Assembly (NCBI GenBank): GCA_035541215.1
Contig: DATKNV010000090.1
Location: forward strand, 1-12,146
DNA: 12,146 nucleotides
Origin: DASZHJ01 sp035541215
Lineage (GTDB): Bacteria; Pseudomonadota; Alphaproteobacteria; ATCC43930; CGMCC-115725
Direction of reading: 5' to 3'
The first letter of the stretch is position 1. The number at the start of each line of letters is the position of its first letter. Below the pieces are notes generated by a model. That model was not told the origin of the DNA. It worked only from the letters and a program-made list of their open reading frames with translations, and searched no databases. Below are positions 1 through 5,935 of this stretch, one piece after another. A program made the translations under genes and the position numbers.

Positions 1-1665
1 GCATCGGTCGCGGTGATCGGTGCGTCGCGGGATGCCGCGAAGATCGGGGGATTGCCGATCGCGTTCATGCGCGCGAACGGCTTCGCGGGCGAGATCTATC
101 CCGTCAATCCCGGCAGCGCCGAGATCCAGGGGCTTCCCGCCTTTGCGAGCGTCAAGGAGGTGCCGGGGCCGGTCGATCTTGCGATCATCGCGGTGCCGAG
201 CGCGGGCGTCCCGGCGGCGCTCCGCGATTGCGCGGCGAAGGGCGTGCGCGCGGCCGTGGTCTTCAGCTCGGGCTTCGCGGAGGTGAGCGAGGAAGGCCGC
301 CTCCAGCAAGCAGAGATCGCAGCGCTCGCGCGCCGTTCCGGCATGCGCGTCGTCGGGCCCAATTGCATGGGCGTGGTCGATTTCCGTAGCCGCGCCGTCG
401 CGAGCTTCCATCCCGCCTATCGCGAGGGAATCGGGCCCGCGGGCCGCATCGCGCTGGTGAGCCAGAGCGGCGCCTTCAGCGGACTGTGCTTCATGATGGC
501 GCAGGACCGCGGCCTCGCCTTCAGCGCCAGCGCCAGCACCGGGAACGAGGCCGACGTCGACGTCGCGGACTGCCTCGCTCACTTCGCCGCCGATCCCGGC
601 ACCGACGTGATCCTCCTTTATCTCGAGGGCTGCCGCGACGGGCGAAAACTCATGGAGGGACTCCGCCGCGCGCGCGCTGCGCAGAAGCCCGTGATCTGCC
701 TGAAGCCCGGCGCGACCGAGGCGGGCGCGGCGGCGGTCGCGGCGCACACCGCCTCCCCCGCGGGATCGGAGGCGGTGTTCGCGGCAGTGCTGCGGCAGAT
801 GGGCGTCTACCGCGCGCACAGCCTCGAGGAGTTCTTCGACATCGGCGCCGCTGCCGCGGCCGGCGTCCTGCCGCAGGACGGCCGTGTGGGTCTCGTCACG
901 GTCTCCGGCGGGATCGGCGTCCTCATGGCGGACACGGCCGAGCGGCTCGGTCTTGCGGTGGCCCCGGCGCCCGCGCCCCTTCAGGCAAAGATCCGCGCGC
1001 TCGTGCCCTTCGCGGCGACGCGCAATCCCATCGACATCACCGGCCACGTCGTGGCCGACCGCAGTCTCATCGATCGCTCCCTCGACCTCGTGCTGGAGGA
1101 AGGCGGCTACGGCAGCGTGATCGCCTCCTTGGGCGCCACCGGCCGCAACCCGGTCTATGGACCGCGCATGCTCGAGACGGCGGCAGCGCTGCGTGAGCGC
1201 CATCCCAAGACGCTGCTCTGCATCTCCTGCCTCTCGACGCTGGAGTTCCGAAAATCCCTCCAGGCGACGGGCGTGCTGAGCTTCGAGGAGCCCGTGCACG
1301 CGGTTCGCGCGGTGGCGGCGCTCGCCGCCTTCCGCCGGTCCTTCGACGCTCCCGAGCCGGCGGAGGAAGACTCCTCTCCGGCTGCGCCGATCCGTCTGCC
1401 CGCCGCCGTGAGAATCGGCGGGCTCGAGACGATCATCGATCTTCTGGAGGATCCCGCCTTCGGACCGATGATCTCGCTGAGATTCGGCGGCGTGCTTGGA
1501 GAGGCGCTCGGTGGGGCGGTTCTGCGGGCGGCGCCGATCGTTCCCGCAGAGGCGCGGGCGATGATCGAGGAGCTCCCGGGACGCGCGGCGCTCGCGAAAG
1601 CGCCGAAGGCGGAGATCGCGGCGCTCGCGCAGACGCTGGTGCGGGCGTCGCGCTCGACCGGCTAG
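1..1665 (+). CDS. NDP-forming acyl/acetyl-CoA synthetase-like protein, 5' partial, ATP-grasp region reduced
   Basis: The reading frame is open from base 1. The residues before the GTG at 13 (A-S-V-A) continue the usual family opening SVAVIGAS, so that GTG is internal and only about 10-15 N-terminal residues are probably missing. Numbering from the GTG, a CoA-binding Rossmann domain comes first (VIGASRD start, YPVNP at 30-33). A succinyl-CoA-ligase-like domain follows, with GPNCMG at 115-120 and SQSGAFSG at 150-157. The motif AAHTASPAG (243-251) carries His245, which matches the phosphohistidine of ADP-forming acetyl-CoA synthetase alpha subunits. Family members interconvert acyl-CoA + ADP + Pi and acid + ATP + CoA. 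After about residue 440 there is a Pro/Glu-rich linker. The end (about 468-546, with EDPAFGP and FGGVLGEALGG) resembles only the last part of the ATP-grasp domain, and the nucleotide-binding half is not seen. A separate ATP-grasp partner may lie upstream of the window. The substrate is unknown. Confidence 0.85.
   Translation, partial: ASVAVIGASRDAAKIGGLPIAFMRANGFAGEIYPVNPGSAEIQGLPAFASVKEVPGPVDLAIIAVPSAGVPAALRDCAAKGVRAAVVFSSGFAEVSEEGRLQQAEIAALARRSGMRVVGPNCMGVVDFRSRAVASFHPAYREGIGPAGRIALVSQSGAFSGLCFMMAQDRGLAFSASASTGNEADVDVADCLAHFAADPGTDVILLYLEGCRDGRKLMEGLRRARAAQKPVICLKPGATEAGAAAVAAHTASPAGSEAVFAAVLRQMGVYRAHSLEEFFDIGAAAAAGVLPQDGRVGLVTVSGGIGVLMADTAERLGLAVAPAPAPLQAKIRALVPFAATRNPIDITGHVVADRSLIDRSLDLVLEEGGYGSVIASLGATGRNPVYGPRMLETAAALRERHPKTLLCISCLSTLEFRKSLQATGVLSFEEPVHAVRAVAALAAFRRSFDAPEPAEEDSSPAAPIRLPAAVRIGGLETIIDLLEDPAFGPMISLRFGGVLGEALGGAVLRAAPIVPAEARAMIEELPGRAALAKAPKAEIAALAQTLVRASRSTG
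1662..1665. other. Shared CTAG: overlapping convergent stop codons
   Basis: The palindrome CTAG supplies TAG for the plus-strand CoA synthetase gene (1663-1665) and TAG for minus-strand leuB (1662-1664). The two genes therefore overlap tail to tail by four bases, and any termination must occur inside the opposite coding sequence. Confidence 0.95.
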
Positions 1666-2771
1666 GCGAGCTTCTCGAGCTCGCGGAGGATCGTGTCGCC
1701 CATCACGGTCGTCGAGACGCGCGCGGTGCCGGGCTGCAGGATGTCGGAGGTGCGCACGCCGCTCTTGAGCGCCGCCTGCACCGCGTTCTCCACGAGCTTC
1801 GCTTCCTCCGCCATGTCGAAGGAATAACGGAGCATCATCGCGAAGGAGAGCAGCGAGGCCAGCGGATTGGCGAGGTCCTTCCCGGCGATGTCCGGTGCGC
1901 TGCCGTGGACGGGCTCGTAGAGCGCCTTGCGCCGGCCGCTGCTGTCGGCGGCGCCGAGCGAGGCCGAGGGCAGCATGCCCAGCGAGCCCGTCAGCATCGC
2001 CGCGCAATCCGAGAGCAGGTCGCCGAAGAGATTGTCGGTGACGATCACGTCGAACTGGCGGGGGTTGCGCACGAGCTGCATCGCGCAGTTGTCCGCGTAC
2101 ATGTCCGCGAGCTCGACGTCCTTGTACTCGGCGTCGTGCAGCTTCTGCACCTCCTCGCGCCAGAGGACGCCCGTGTGCATGACGTTCGCCTTCTCGACGG
2201 AGGTGACGCGGTTCTTGCGCTTGCGCGCGAGCTCGAAGCCGACGCGCGCCACGCGCTGGATCTCGGCGGTGGTGTAGACCTGGGTGTCGACGCCGCGGCA
2301 CGAGCCATCCGGGAGCGTGGTGATGCCGCGAGGCTCGCCGAAATAGACGCCGCCCGTGAGCTCCCGAAGGATCATGATGTCGAGACCCTGGATCACCTCG
2401 GGCTTGAGCGTCGAGGCGCCGATCAACGGGTCGAACACCATCGCCGGACGGAGGTTGGCGAAGAGGTCCATTTCCTTGCGCAGGCGCAGGAGGCCGCGCT
2501 CGGGCTTCAGATTGAAGGGGAGGTTGTCCCATTTGGGGCCGCCGACCGCGCCGAAGAGCACGGCGTCGCTGCGCTGCGCCTCAGCCAGCGTCTCGTCCGT
2601 GAGCGGCGTCCCGTGCTTGTCGTAGGCGGCGCCCCCACAGAGTCCCTCGGTCACGTCGAAGGTCGCGATCCGCCGGCGGTCGAACCATTCGACGACCCGG
2701 CCGACTTGGCGCATCACCTCGGGGCCGATGCCGTCGCCGGGGAGGAGCAGGATTTTCTTGTTCGCGGCCAT
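1662..2771 (-). CDS. leuB: 3-isopropylmalate dehydrogenase
   Basis: This enzyme catalyses NAD-dependent oxidative decarboxylation of 3-isopropylmalate to 2-oxoisocaproate, the third step of leucine synthesis, in the cytoplasm. The 369 residues are full length. Visible motifs are LLPGDGIGPEV (8-18), FGAVGGPKWD (73-82), the substrate-binding arginines in RLRKE and NLRP (96-109), RELTGGVYFGEPRG (136-149) with Arg136 and Tyr143, and VEKANVMHTG (192-201) with Lys194. The family signature NLFGDLLSD (247-255) holds the metal-binding Asp251 and Asp255, and EPVHGSAPDIAGK lies at 286-298. A GAGGA ribosome site (2781-2785) sits 9 nt before the ATG. It is the last gene of the leu block. Its stop overlaps the stop of the convergent CoA synthetase gene in a shared CTAG, leaving no intergenic terminator. 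The asd gene often found after leuB in alphaproteobacteria is absent here. Confidence 0.98.
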   Translation of the reverse strand: MAANKKILLLPGDGIGPEVMRQVGRVVEWFDRRRIATFDVTEGLCGGAAYDKHGTPLTDETLAEAQRSDAVLFGAVGGPKWDNLPFNLKPERGLLRLRKEMDLFANLRPAMVFDPLIGASTLKPEVIQGLDIMILRELTGGVYFGEPRGITTLPDGSCRGVDTQVYTTAEIQRVARVGFELARKRKNRVTSVEKANVMHTGVLWREEVQKLHDAEYKDVELADMYADNCAMQLVRNPRQFDVIVTDNLFGDLLSDCAAMLTGSLGMLPSASLGAADSSGRRKALYEPVHGSAPDIAGKDLANPLASLLSFAMMLRYSFDMAEEAKLVENAVQAALKSGVRTSDILQPGTARVSTTVMGDTILRELEKLA

Positions 2772-2793
2772 GAAAGGGAATCCTCAGGGGAGG

Positions 2794-2832
2794 CCCTCAC
2801 CCTCCCAACGCGAAGCGCTGGGAGGGTGAGGG
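2794..2832. repeat. Intergenic palindrome, simplest member of the CTCACCCTCCC family
   Basis: Arms CCCTCACCCTCCCA (2794-2807) and TGGGAGGGTGAGGG (2819-2832) are perfectly complementary over 14 bp. Inside, CGC-GAA-GCG (2809-2817) adds three more pairs after an A/C mismatch. It fills most of the 76-nt leuD-leuB gap and ends just before the leuB ribosome site. No T-run follows on the minus strand. Related elements sit at 5429-5487 and 7606-7734. It could act as a processing or stability hairpin, or simply be a mobile palindromic repeat. The function is not shown by the sequence. Confidence 0.9.
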
Positions 2833-2847
2833 TCGCGGGGCACGAAA

Positions 2848-3459
2848 TTAGGAGTAAAGCCACGGCTGGGCGAGCCGCTGCCGCTCCTCGTAGCGGTCGA
2901 TCGCGGGCGCCTTCTCGAGCGTGAGGCCCACGTCGTCGAGACCGTTCAGCAGGCAATGCTTGCGGAAGGCGTCGAGCTCGAAATGGATTTTCCCGCCGTC
3001 GGGCCGCGTGATCGTCTGCTGCTCGAGGTCGATGGTGAGGCGCGCATTGGCGCCCTTCTTCGCGTCGTCCATGAGCTGGTCGACGACCTGCTGCGGCAGC
3101 TTGATCGGGAGGATGCCGTTCTTGAAGCAGTTGTTGTAGAAGATGTCGGCGAAGCTCGAGGCGATGACGCAGCGGATGCCGAAGTCGAGGAGCGCCCAGG
3201 GCGCGTGCTCGCGCGAGGAGCCGCAGCCAAAATTCTCGCCCGCGACCAGGATCTTCGCCTGGCGATAGGCCGGCTGGTTCAGCACGAAATCGGGATTCTC
3301 CGAGCCGTCGGCGCGATAGCGCATCTCGTCGAAGAGCGCCTTGCCGAGACCGGTGCGGGCGATCGTCTTCAGGTACTGCTTCGGGATGATCTTGTCGGTA
3401 TCGACGTTGATCATGGGCAGCGGCGCAGCGATGCCCGTGAGCGTGGTGAATTTCTGCAT
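2848..3459 (-). CDS. leuD: 3-isopropylmalate dehydratase small subunit
   Basis: This small subunit of isopropylmalate isomerase works with LeuC to convert 2-isopropylmalate to 3-isopropylmalate in leucine synthesis. The 203 residues from MQKFTTLTG match the family's usual length and start. Characteristic segments are INVDTDKIIPKQYL (17-30), the swivel-domain substrate loop GCGSSREHA (78-86), and FADIFYNNCFKNGILPI (103-119). An in-frame GTG at 3511-3513 would add 18 residues (MATLAGQQQRG...) unlike the family, so the internal ATG is preferred. The ribosome site before the chosen ATG is poor: no clear GGAG is visible in the preceding 15 nt. The gene lies 146 nt after the DUF4282 gene in the transcription direction, behind two strong inverted repeats, and 76 nt before leuB. 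Confidence 0.96.
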   Translation of the reverse strand: MQKFTTLTGIAAPLPMINVDTDKIIPKQYLKTIARTGLGKALFDEMRYRADGSENPDFVLNQPAYRQAKILVAGENFGCGSSREHAPWALLDFGIRCVIASSFADIFYNNCFKNGILPIKLPQQVVDQLMDDAKKGANARLTIDLEQQTITRPDGGKIHFELDAFRKHCLLNGLDDVGLTLEKAPAIDRYEERQRLAQPWLYS

Positions 3460-3520
3460 GGGACGATGCCGGTTCGACGGCCCTCGCTGTTGCTGGCCGG
3501 CGAGAGTTGCCACAACGGAA

Positions 3521-3554
3521 CGGCCTGGGGAAGCGGAATCTCCACCCCAGGCCG
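3521..3554. repeat. Perfect 10-bp inverted repeat in the leuD leader
   Basis: CGGCCTGGGG (3521-3530) and CCCCAGGCCG (3545-3554) pair perfectly around a 14-nt loop. The repeat is 61 nt or more upstream of the leuD ATG on the minus strand. No U-tract follows in the leuD direction. It does not share arm sequence with the CTCACCC palindromes elsewhere in the window. It could be a leader structure or an operator-like site; the role is unknown. Confidence 0.75.
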
Positions 3555-3576
3555 CCCGATGACCACCGAGCCCGAA

Positions 3577-3596
3577 GAGCCGGCCGCGGCCGGCTC
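3577..3596. repeat. Perfect 20-bp GC palindrome after the DUF4282 gene
   Basis: Each half reads GAGCCGGCCG on its own strand, centred at 3586/3587. As RNA it would form an 8-bp stem with a CGCG loop, about 10 nt after the DUF4282 stop codon. That position suits a 3'-end hairpin, but no T-run follows on the minus strand, so it is not a standard intrinsic terminator. Confidence 0.75.
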
Positions 3597-3605
3597 AGGC
3601 TCGAT

Positions 3606-3860
3606 CTACTTTTTTGTGTTCTCGCGGATGTCGTGCAGCTTATCGTTGATCTGGAACATCACGATCATGATCTCGCAGTAAATGCGGACCAGGATCGGGC
3701 CGATGATGAATATCAACAGACCGCCCAGTCGTTGAACCCCCGACTCACCCCCGAACATTTGGATGAGCCCGGCAATCACGCAGATTACGACCAGGACCCA
3801 AAAGATGATTTGAATGATGATCGGCGTGATCATCCGGTCGAATTTGAGATAGTCGCCCAT
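3606..3860 (-). CDS. Small DUF4282-type inner-membrane protein
   Basis: The 84-residue protein opens MGDYLKFDRMITP and then has two hydrophobic helices (about 11-36 and 46-69). The second ends in the conserved-looking GPILVRIYCE (54-63), and a polar Lys-rich tail ends the protein (INDKLHDIREN). This layout and these motifs resemble the DUF4282 family of small membrane proteins of unknown function; the assignment is from memory of the family pattern. A strong ribosome site GGAGGG (3866-3871) lies 5 nt before the ATG. It sits between leuC and leuD, whose products form one enzyme, with 140-nt and 146-nt gaps on either side. By eye, the gene and its upstream gap are clearly less GC-rich than the surrounding genes, with runs of A/T in the third codon position. 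No role in leucine synthesis can be inferred from sequence. Confidence 0.85.
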   Translation of the reverse strand: MGDYLKFDRMITPIIIQIIFWVLVVICVIAGLIQMFGGESGVQRLGGLLIFIIGPILVRIYCEIMIVMFQINDKLHDIRENTKK

Positions 3861-3865
3861 CGGTT

Positions 3866-3871
3866 CCCTCC
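3866..3871 (-). promoter_or_regulatory. Strong ribosome binding site of the DUF4282 gene
   Basis: GGAGGG on the minus strand, 5 nt before ATG 3860. It fixes the start of this small gene and supports its being translated. Confidence 0.75.
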
Positions 3872-3891
3872 GTTTTCCCCATGAAAGAAGT

Positions 3892-3987
3892 GCCCGCGTC
3901 TGTCAGCACTCGCCGAGACGGGCAATCAGTCAAATTCGACTCGCGGTGAAATGCAAGCGATACCGACGCGCCCCCCGGTCGTGTCGG
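3892..3987. other. leuC-DUF4282 intergenic region with two weak hairpins
   Basis: The 140-nt gap holds two imperfect inverted repeats. CCGACGCG (3963-3970) with CGTGTCGG (3980-3987) lies just after the leuC stop. GCCC-GC-GTCT (3892-3901) with AGACGGGC (3916-3923) has a 2-nt bulge. Neither is followed by a T-run on the minus strand. A TTGACT on the minus strand (3928-3933) lacks a convincing -10 at 16-19 nt. I cannot assign a promoter or terminator. Confidence 0.45.
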
Positions 3988-4000
3988 CAAGCCCAGGGCG

Positions 4001-5407
4001 TCAGCCGAGCTTTCTTACATCCGTGAGGTGCCCGGTGACGGCCGCCGCCGCCGCCATGGCGGGGCTCACGAGATGGGTGCGGCCGCCGCGGCCCTGGCGG
4101 CCCTCGAAGTTGCGGTTTGAGGTCGAGGCGCAGCGCTCCCCCGGCTCGAGCTTGTCGGCGTTCATGGCGAGGCACATGGAGCAGCCGGCCTCGCGCCACT
4201 CGAAGCCCGCCTCGAGGAAGATCCGGTCGAGCCCCTCCTCCTCCGCCTGATGCTTCACGAGGCCGGAGCCCGGCACCACCAGCGCGTTGACGCCTTCCGC
4301 GACCTTGCGACCCTTGGCGACGGCAGCCGCCGCGCGCAAGTCCTCGATGCGGCCGTTGGTGCAGGAGCCGATGAAGACGCGCTGCACCGACACCGTCGCG
4401 AGCGGCGTTCCCGGCGTGAGCCCCATGTACTGGAGCGAGCGCTGCATCGACTGGCGCTTGCCCTCGTCGGCGACCTCGGCGGGATTGGGGACCGTGCCCG
4501 TGATCGGCAGCACGTCCTCGGGGCTCGTCCCCCAGGTCACCTGCGGCACCACGGAGGCCGCATCGAGCTCGACCACCTTGTCGTAGTGCGCGCCGGGATC
4601 GCTCGGGAGCGTGCGCCAGAGTTTCACCGCCTGTTCCCAGGCGGCCCCCTTGGGCGCGTGCGGCTTGCCCTTGAGATACGCGAAGGTGGTCTCGTCGGGT
4701 GCCACGAGCCCCCCGCGCGCGCCGCCCTCGATCGTCATGTTGCAGAGTGTCATGCGGCCCTCCATCGAGAGGCCGCGGATCGTGCTGCCGGCGTATTCGA
4801 TGACGTGGCCGGTGCCGCCGGCGGTGCCGATCTTGCCGATGATCGCGAGGATCAGGTCCTTGGCCGTGACGCCGAAGGGAAGCGCGCCCTCGACCCGCAC
4901 CAGCATGTTCTTGGCGGGCTTCTGGATCAGGGTTTGCGTCGCGAGCACGTGCTCGACCTCGGAGGTGCCGATGCCGAAGGCGAGCGCGCCGAAAGCGCCG
5001 TGGGTCGCGGTGTGGCTGTCGCCGCAGACGATGGTCATGCCGGGCTGGGTCATGCCCTGCTCGGGTCCGATGATGTGCACGATGCCCTGTCGGATGTCGG
5101 TCATGCCGAAATAGGGCACGCCGAATTCCTTGACGTTGCGCTCGAGCGTCTCGACCTGGAGGCGCGATTCCGGCTCCTCGATGCCGCGGGAGCGGTCGGT
5201 GGTGGGGACGTTGTGGTCGGCGACCGCGATCGTGGCGTCGGGCCGGCGCACGCGGCGTCCGCTCGCGCGGAGCCCCTCGAAGGCCTGCGGGCTCGTCACC
5301 TCGTGCACGAGGTGACGGTCGATGTAGAGGAGACAAGTGCCGTCGGGCTGGCGGTCGACGACGTGGCTCTCCCAGATCTTGTCGAAGAGAGTGCGCGGCT
5401 TCGCCAT
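4001..5407 (-). CDS. leuC: 3-isopropylmalate dehydratase large subunit
   Basis: This is the aconitase-family large subunit of isopropylmalate isomerase, which carries the [4Fe-4S] cluster and pairs with LeuD in the cytoplasm. The 468 residues match the usual length. The start MAKPRTLFDKIWESHVV is the family start, and it has an excellent ribosome site AAGGAGGA (5415-5422) 7 nt upstream. An upstream in-frame start at 5437 is rejected on both grounds. Active-site and structural segments include VADHNVPT (62-69), CGDSHTATHGAFG (128-140) and EGALPFGVTAKD (173-184). The three cluster cysteines are Cys349 (FIGSCTNGR), Cys409 and Cys412 (GCSMCLAMN). The following EPGERCASTSNRNFEGRQG segment (421-439) is also typical. 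It lies 95 nt after rplS in the same direction, with a palindromic repeat in the gap. No leucine-rich leader peptide is visible in that gap. Confidence 0.98.
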   Translation of the reverse strand: MAKPRTLFDKIWESHVVDRQPDGTCLLYIDRHLVHEVTSPQAFEGLRASGRRVRRPDATIAVADHNVPTTDRSRGIEEPESRLQVETLERNVKEFGVPYFGMTDIRQGIVHIIGPEQGMTQPGMTIVCGDSHTATHGAFGALAFGIGTSEVEHVLATQTLIQKPAKNMLVRVEGALPFGVTAKDLILAIIGKIGTAGGTGHVIEYAGSTIRGLSMEGRMTLCNMTIEGGARGGLVAPDETTFAYLKGKPHAPKGAAWEQAVKLWRTLPSDPGAHYDKVVELDAASVVPQVTWGTSPEDVLPITGTVPNPAEVADEGKRQSMQRSLQYMGLTPGTPLATVSVQRVFIGSCTNGRIEDLRAAAAVAKGRKVAEGVNALVVPGSGLVKHQAEEEGLDRIFLEAGFEWREAGCSMCLAMNADKLEPGERCASTSNRNFEGRQGRGGRTHLVSPAMAAAAAVTGHLTDVRKLG

Positions 5408-5414
5408 GTGAGAT

Positions 5415-5422
5415 TCCTCCTT
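5415..5422 (-). promoter_or_regulatory. Near-consensus ribosome binding site deciding the leuC start
   Basis: AAGGAGGA on the minus strand, 7 nt before ATG 5407. It rules out the longer in-frame start at 5437, which would place this site inside the coding sequence. Confidence 0.85.
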
Positions 5423-5428
5423 CGGCCT

Positions 5429-5487
5429 CTCACCCAATCCTCTTCCCGACGGGGAGAGGGAGGGACCCGCGTCAGCGGGAGGGTGAG
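5429..5487. repeat. Composite palindrome in the rplS-leuC gap (outer stem with two hairpins)
   Basis: Outer arms CTCACCC (5429-5435) and GGGTGAG (5481-5487) enclose two hairpins. The first is CCTCTTCCC (5439-5447) with GGGGAGAGG (5451-5459), a 9-bp stem with one T-G wobble and a GAC loop. The second is CCCGC (5466-5470) with GCGGG (5475-5479) around GTCA. The predicted fold is a three-way junction. The arms and the CTCTnCCC core match the elements at 2794-2832 and 7606-7734. It separates the ribosomal genes from leuC and ends 7 nt before the leuC ribosome site. Confidence 0.85.
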
Positions 5488-5502
5488 CGGGAAAATATGC
5501 TC

Positions 5503-5919
5503 TTACTGCGTCGACTCCGCGGTCTCGGTGGCGCCGCTCACGGGCACCTCGACCTCGCCCGCGCCGCCGCGCTCGGCGATGCGCGCGGCCTTGCCGGTGC
5601 GTCCGCGGAGGTAATAGAGCTTCGCGCGGCGGACCGAGCCGCGGCGCATCACCTCGATCGCGCTGATGCGCGGAGAATAGAGCGGGAAGATGCGCTCCAC
5701 GCCCTCGCCGTAGGAGATTTTGCGCAGCGTGAAGTTGGAATTGACGCCCGCGTTCTTGCGCGCGATGCAGACGCCCTCGAAGGCCTGGATGCGCTCGCGC
5801 TCGCCTTCCACCACCTTGAGGCTCACCTTCACCGTGTCGCCCGGCGTGAATTCCGGGATCGTGCGGCCCGCGAGGAGCTTCTGGATCTGCTCCTGCTCCA
5901 ATGTCTTCACCAGGGTCAT
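5503..5919 (-). CDS. rplS: 50S ribosomal protein bL19
   Basis: bL19 is a structural protein of the large ribosomal subunit at the 30S-50S interface. The 138 residues contain the family core: FTPGDTVKVSLKVVEGERERIQAFEGV (24-50) and the signature KISYGEGVERIFPLYSP (67-83), followed by MRRGSVRRAKLYYLRGRTGKAARI (91-114). The extra C-terminal stretch after about residue 117 is Glu/Val/Thr-rich; such short variable tails are common. The ribosome site AAGAGGTG (5925-5932) is 5 nt before the ATG and overlaps the trmD end. The gene follows trmD by 16 nt and is the last of the tight rpsP-rimM-trmD-rplS cluster. Confidence 0.98.
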   Translation of the reverse strand: MTLVKTLEQEQIQKLLAGRTIPEFTPGDTVKVSLKVVEGERERIQAFEGVCIARKNAGVNSNFTLRKISYGEGVERIFPLYSPRISAIEVMRRGSVRRAKLYYLRGRTGKAARIAERGGAGEVEVPVSGATETAESTQ

Positions 5920-5935
5920 GACATCACCTCTTCCA

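Noticed and set aside
1905..2924. Long plus-strand open frame opposite leuB
   Set aside because: It mirrors leuB codons on the other strand, has His/Arg/Ala/Val-biased composition with no family motif, and is explained by the high GC content.
3460..3513. Longer leuD start at the GTG at 3511-3513
   Set aside because: The added residues do not resemble LeuD and the GTG has no good ribosome site. MQKFTTLTG is the family start.
3577..3615. Plus-strand intrinsic terminator formed by the 20-bp palindrome and the T-run at 3610-3615
   Set aside because: The T-run is 13 nt from the stem and consists of the lysine codons of the DUF4282 gene; there is also no plus-strand gene ending there.
3928..3933. 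TTGACT as a -35 box for the DUF4282 gene
   Set aside because: At 16-19 nt downstream on the minus strand no sequence resembles TATAAT.
5408..5502. Leucine attenuator before leuC
   Set aside because: There is no short reading frame with a run of leucine codons and no terminator U-tract; only the palindromic repeat is present.
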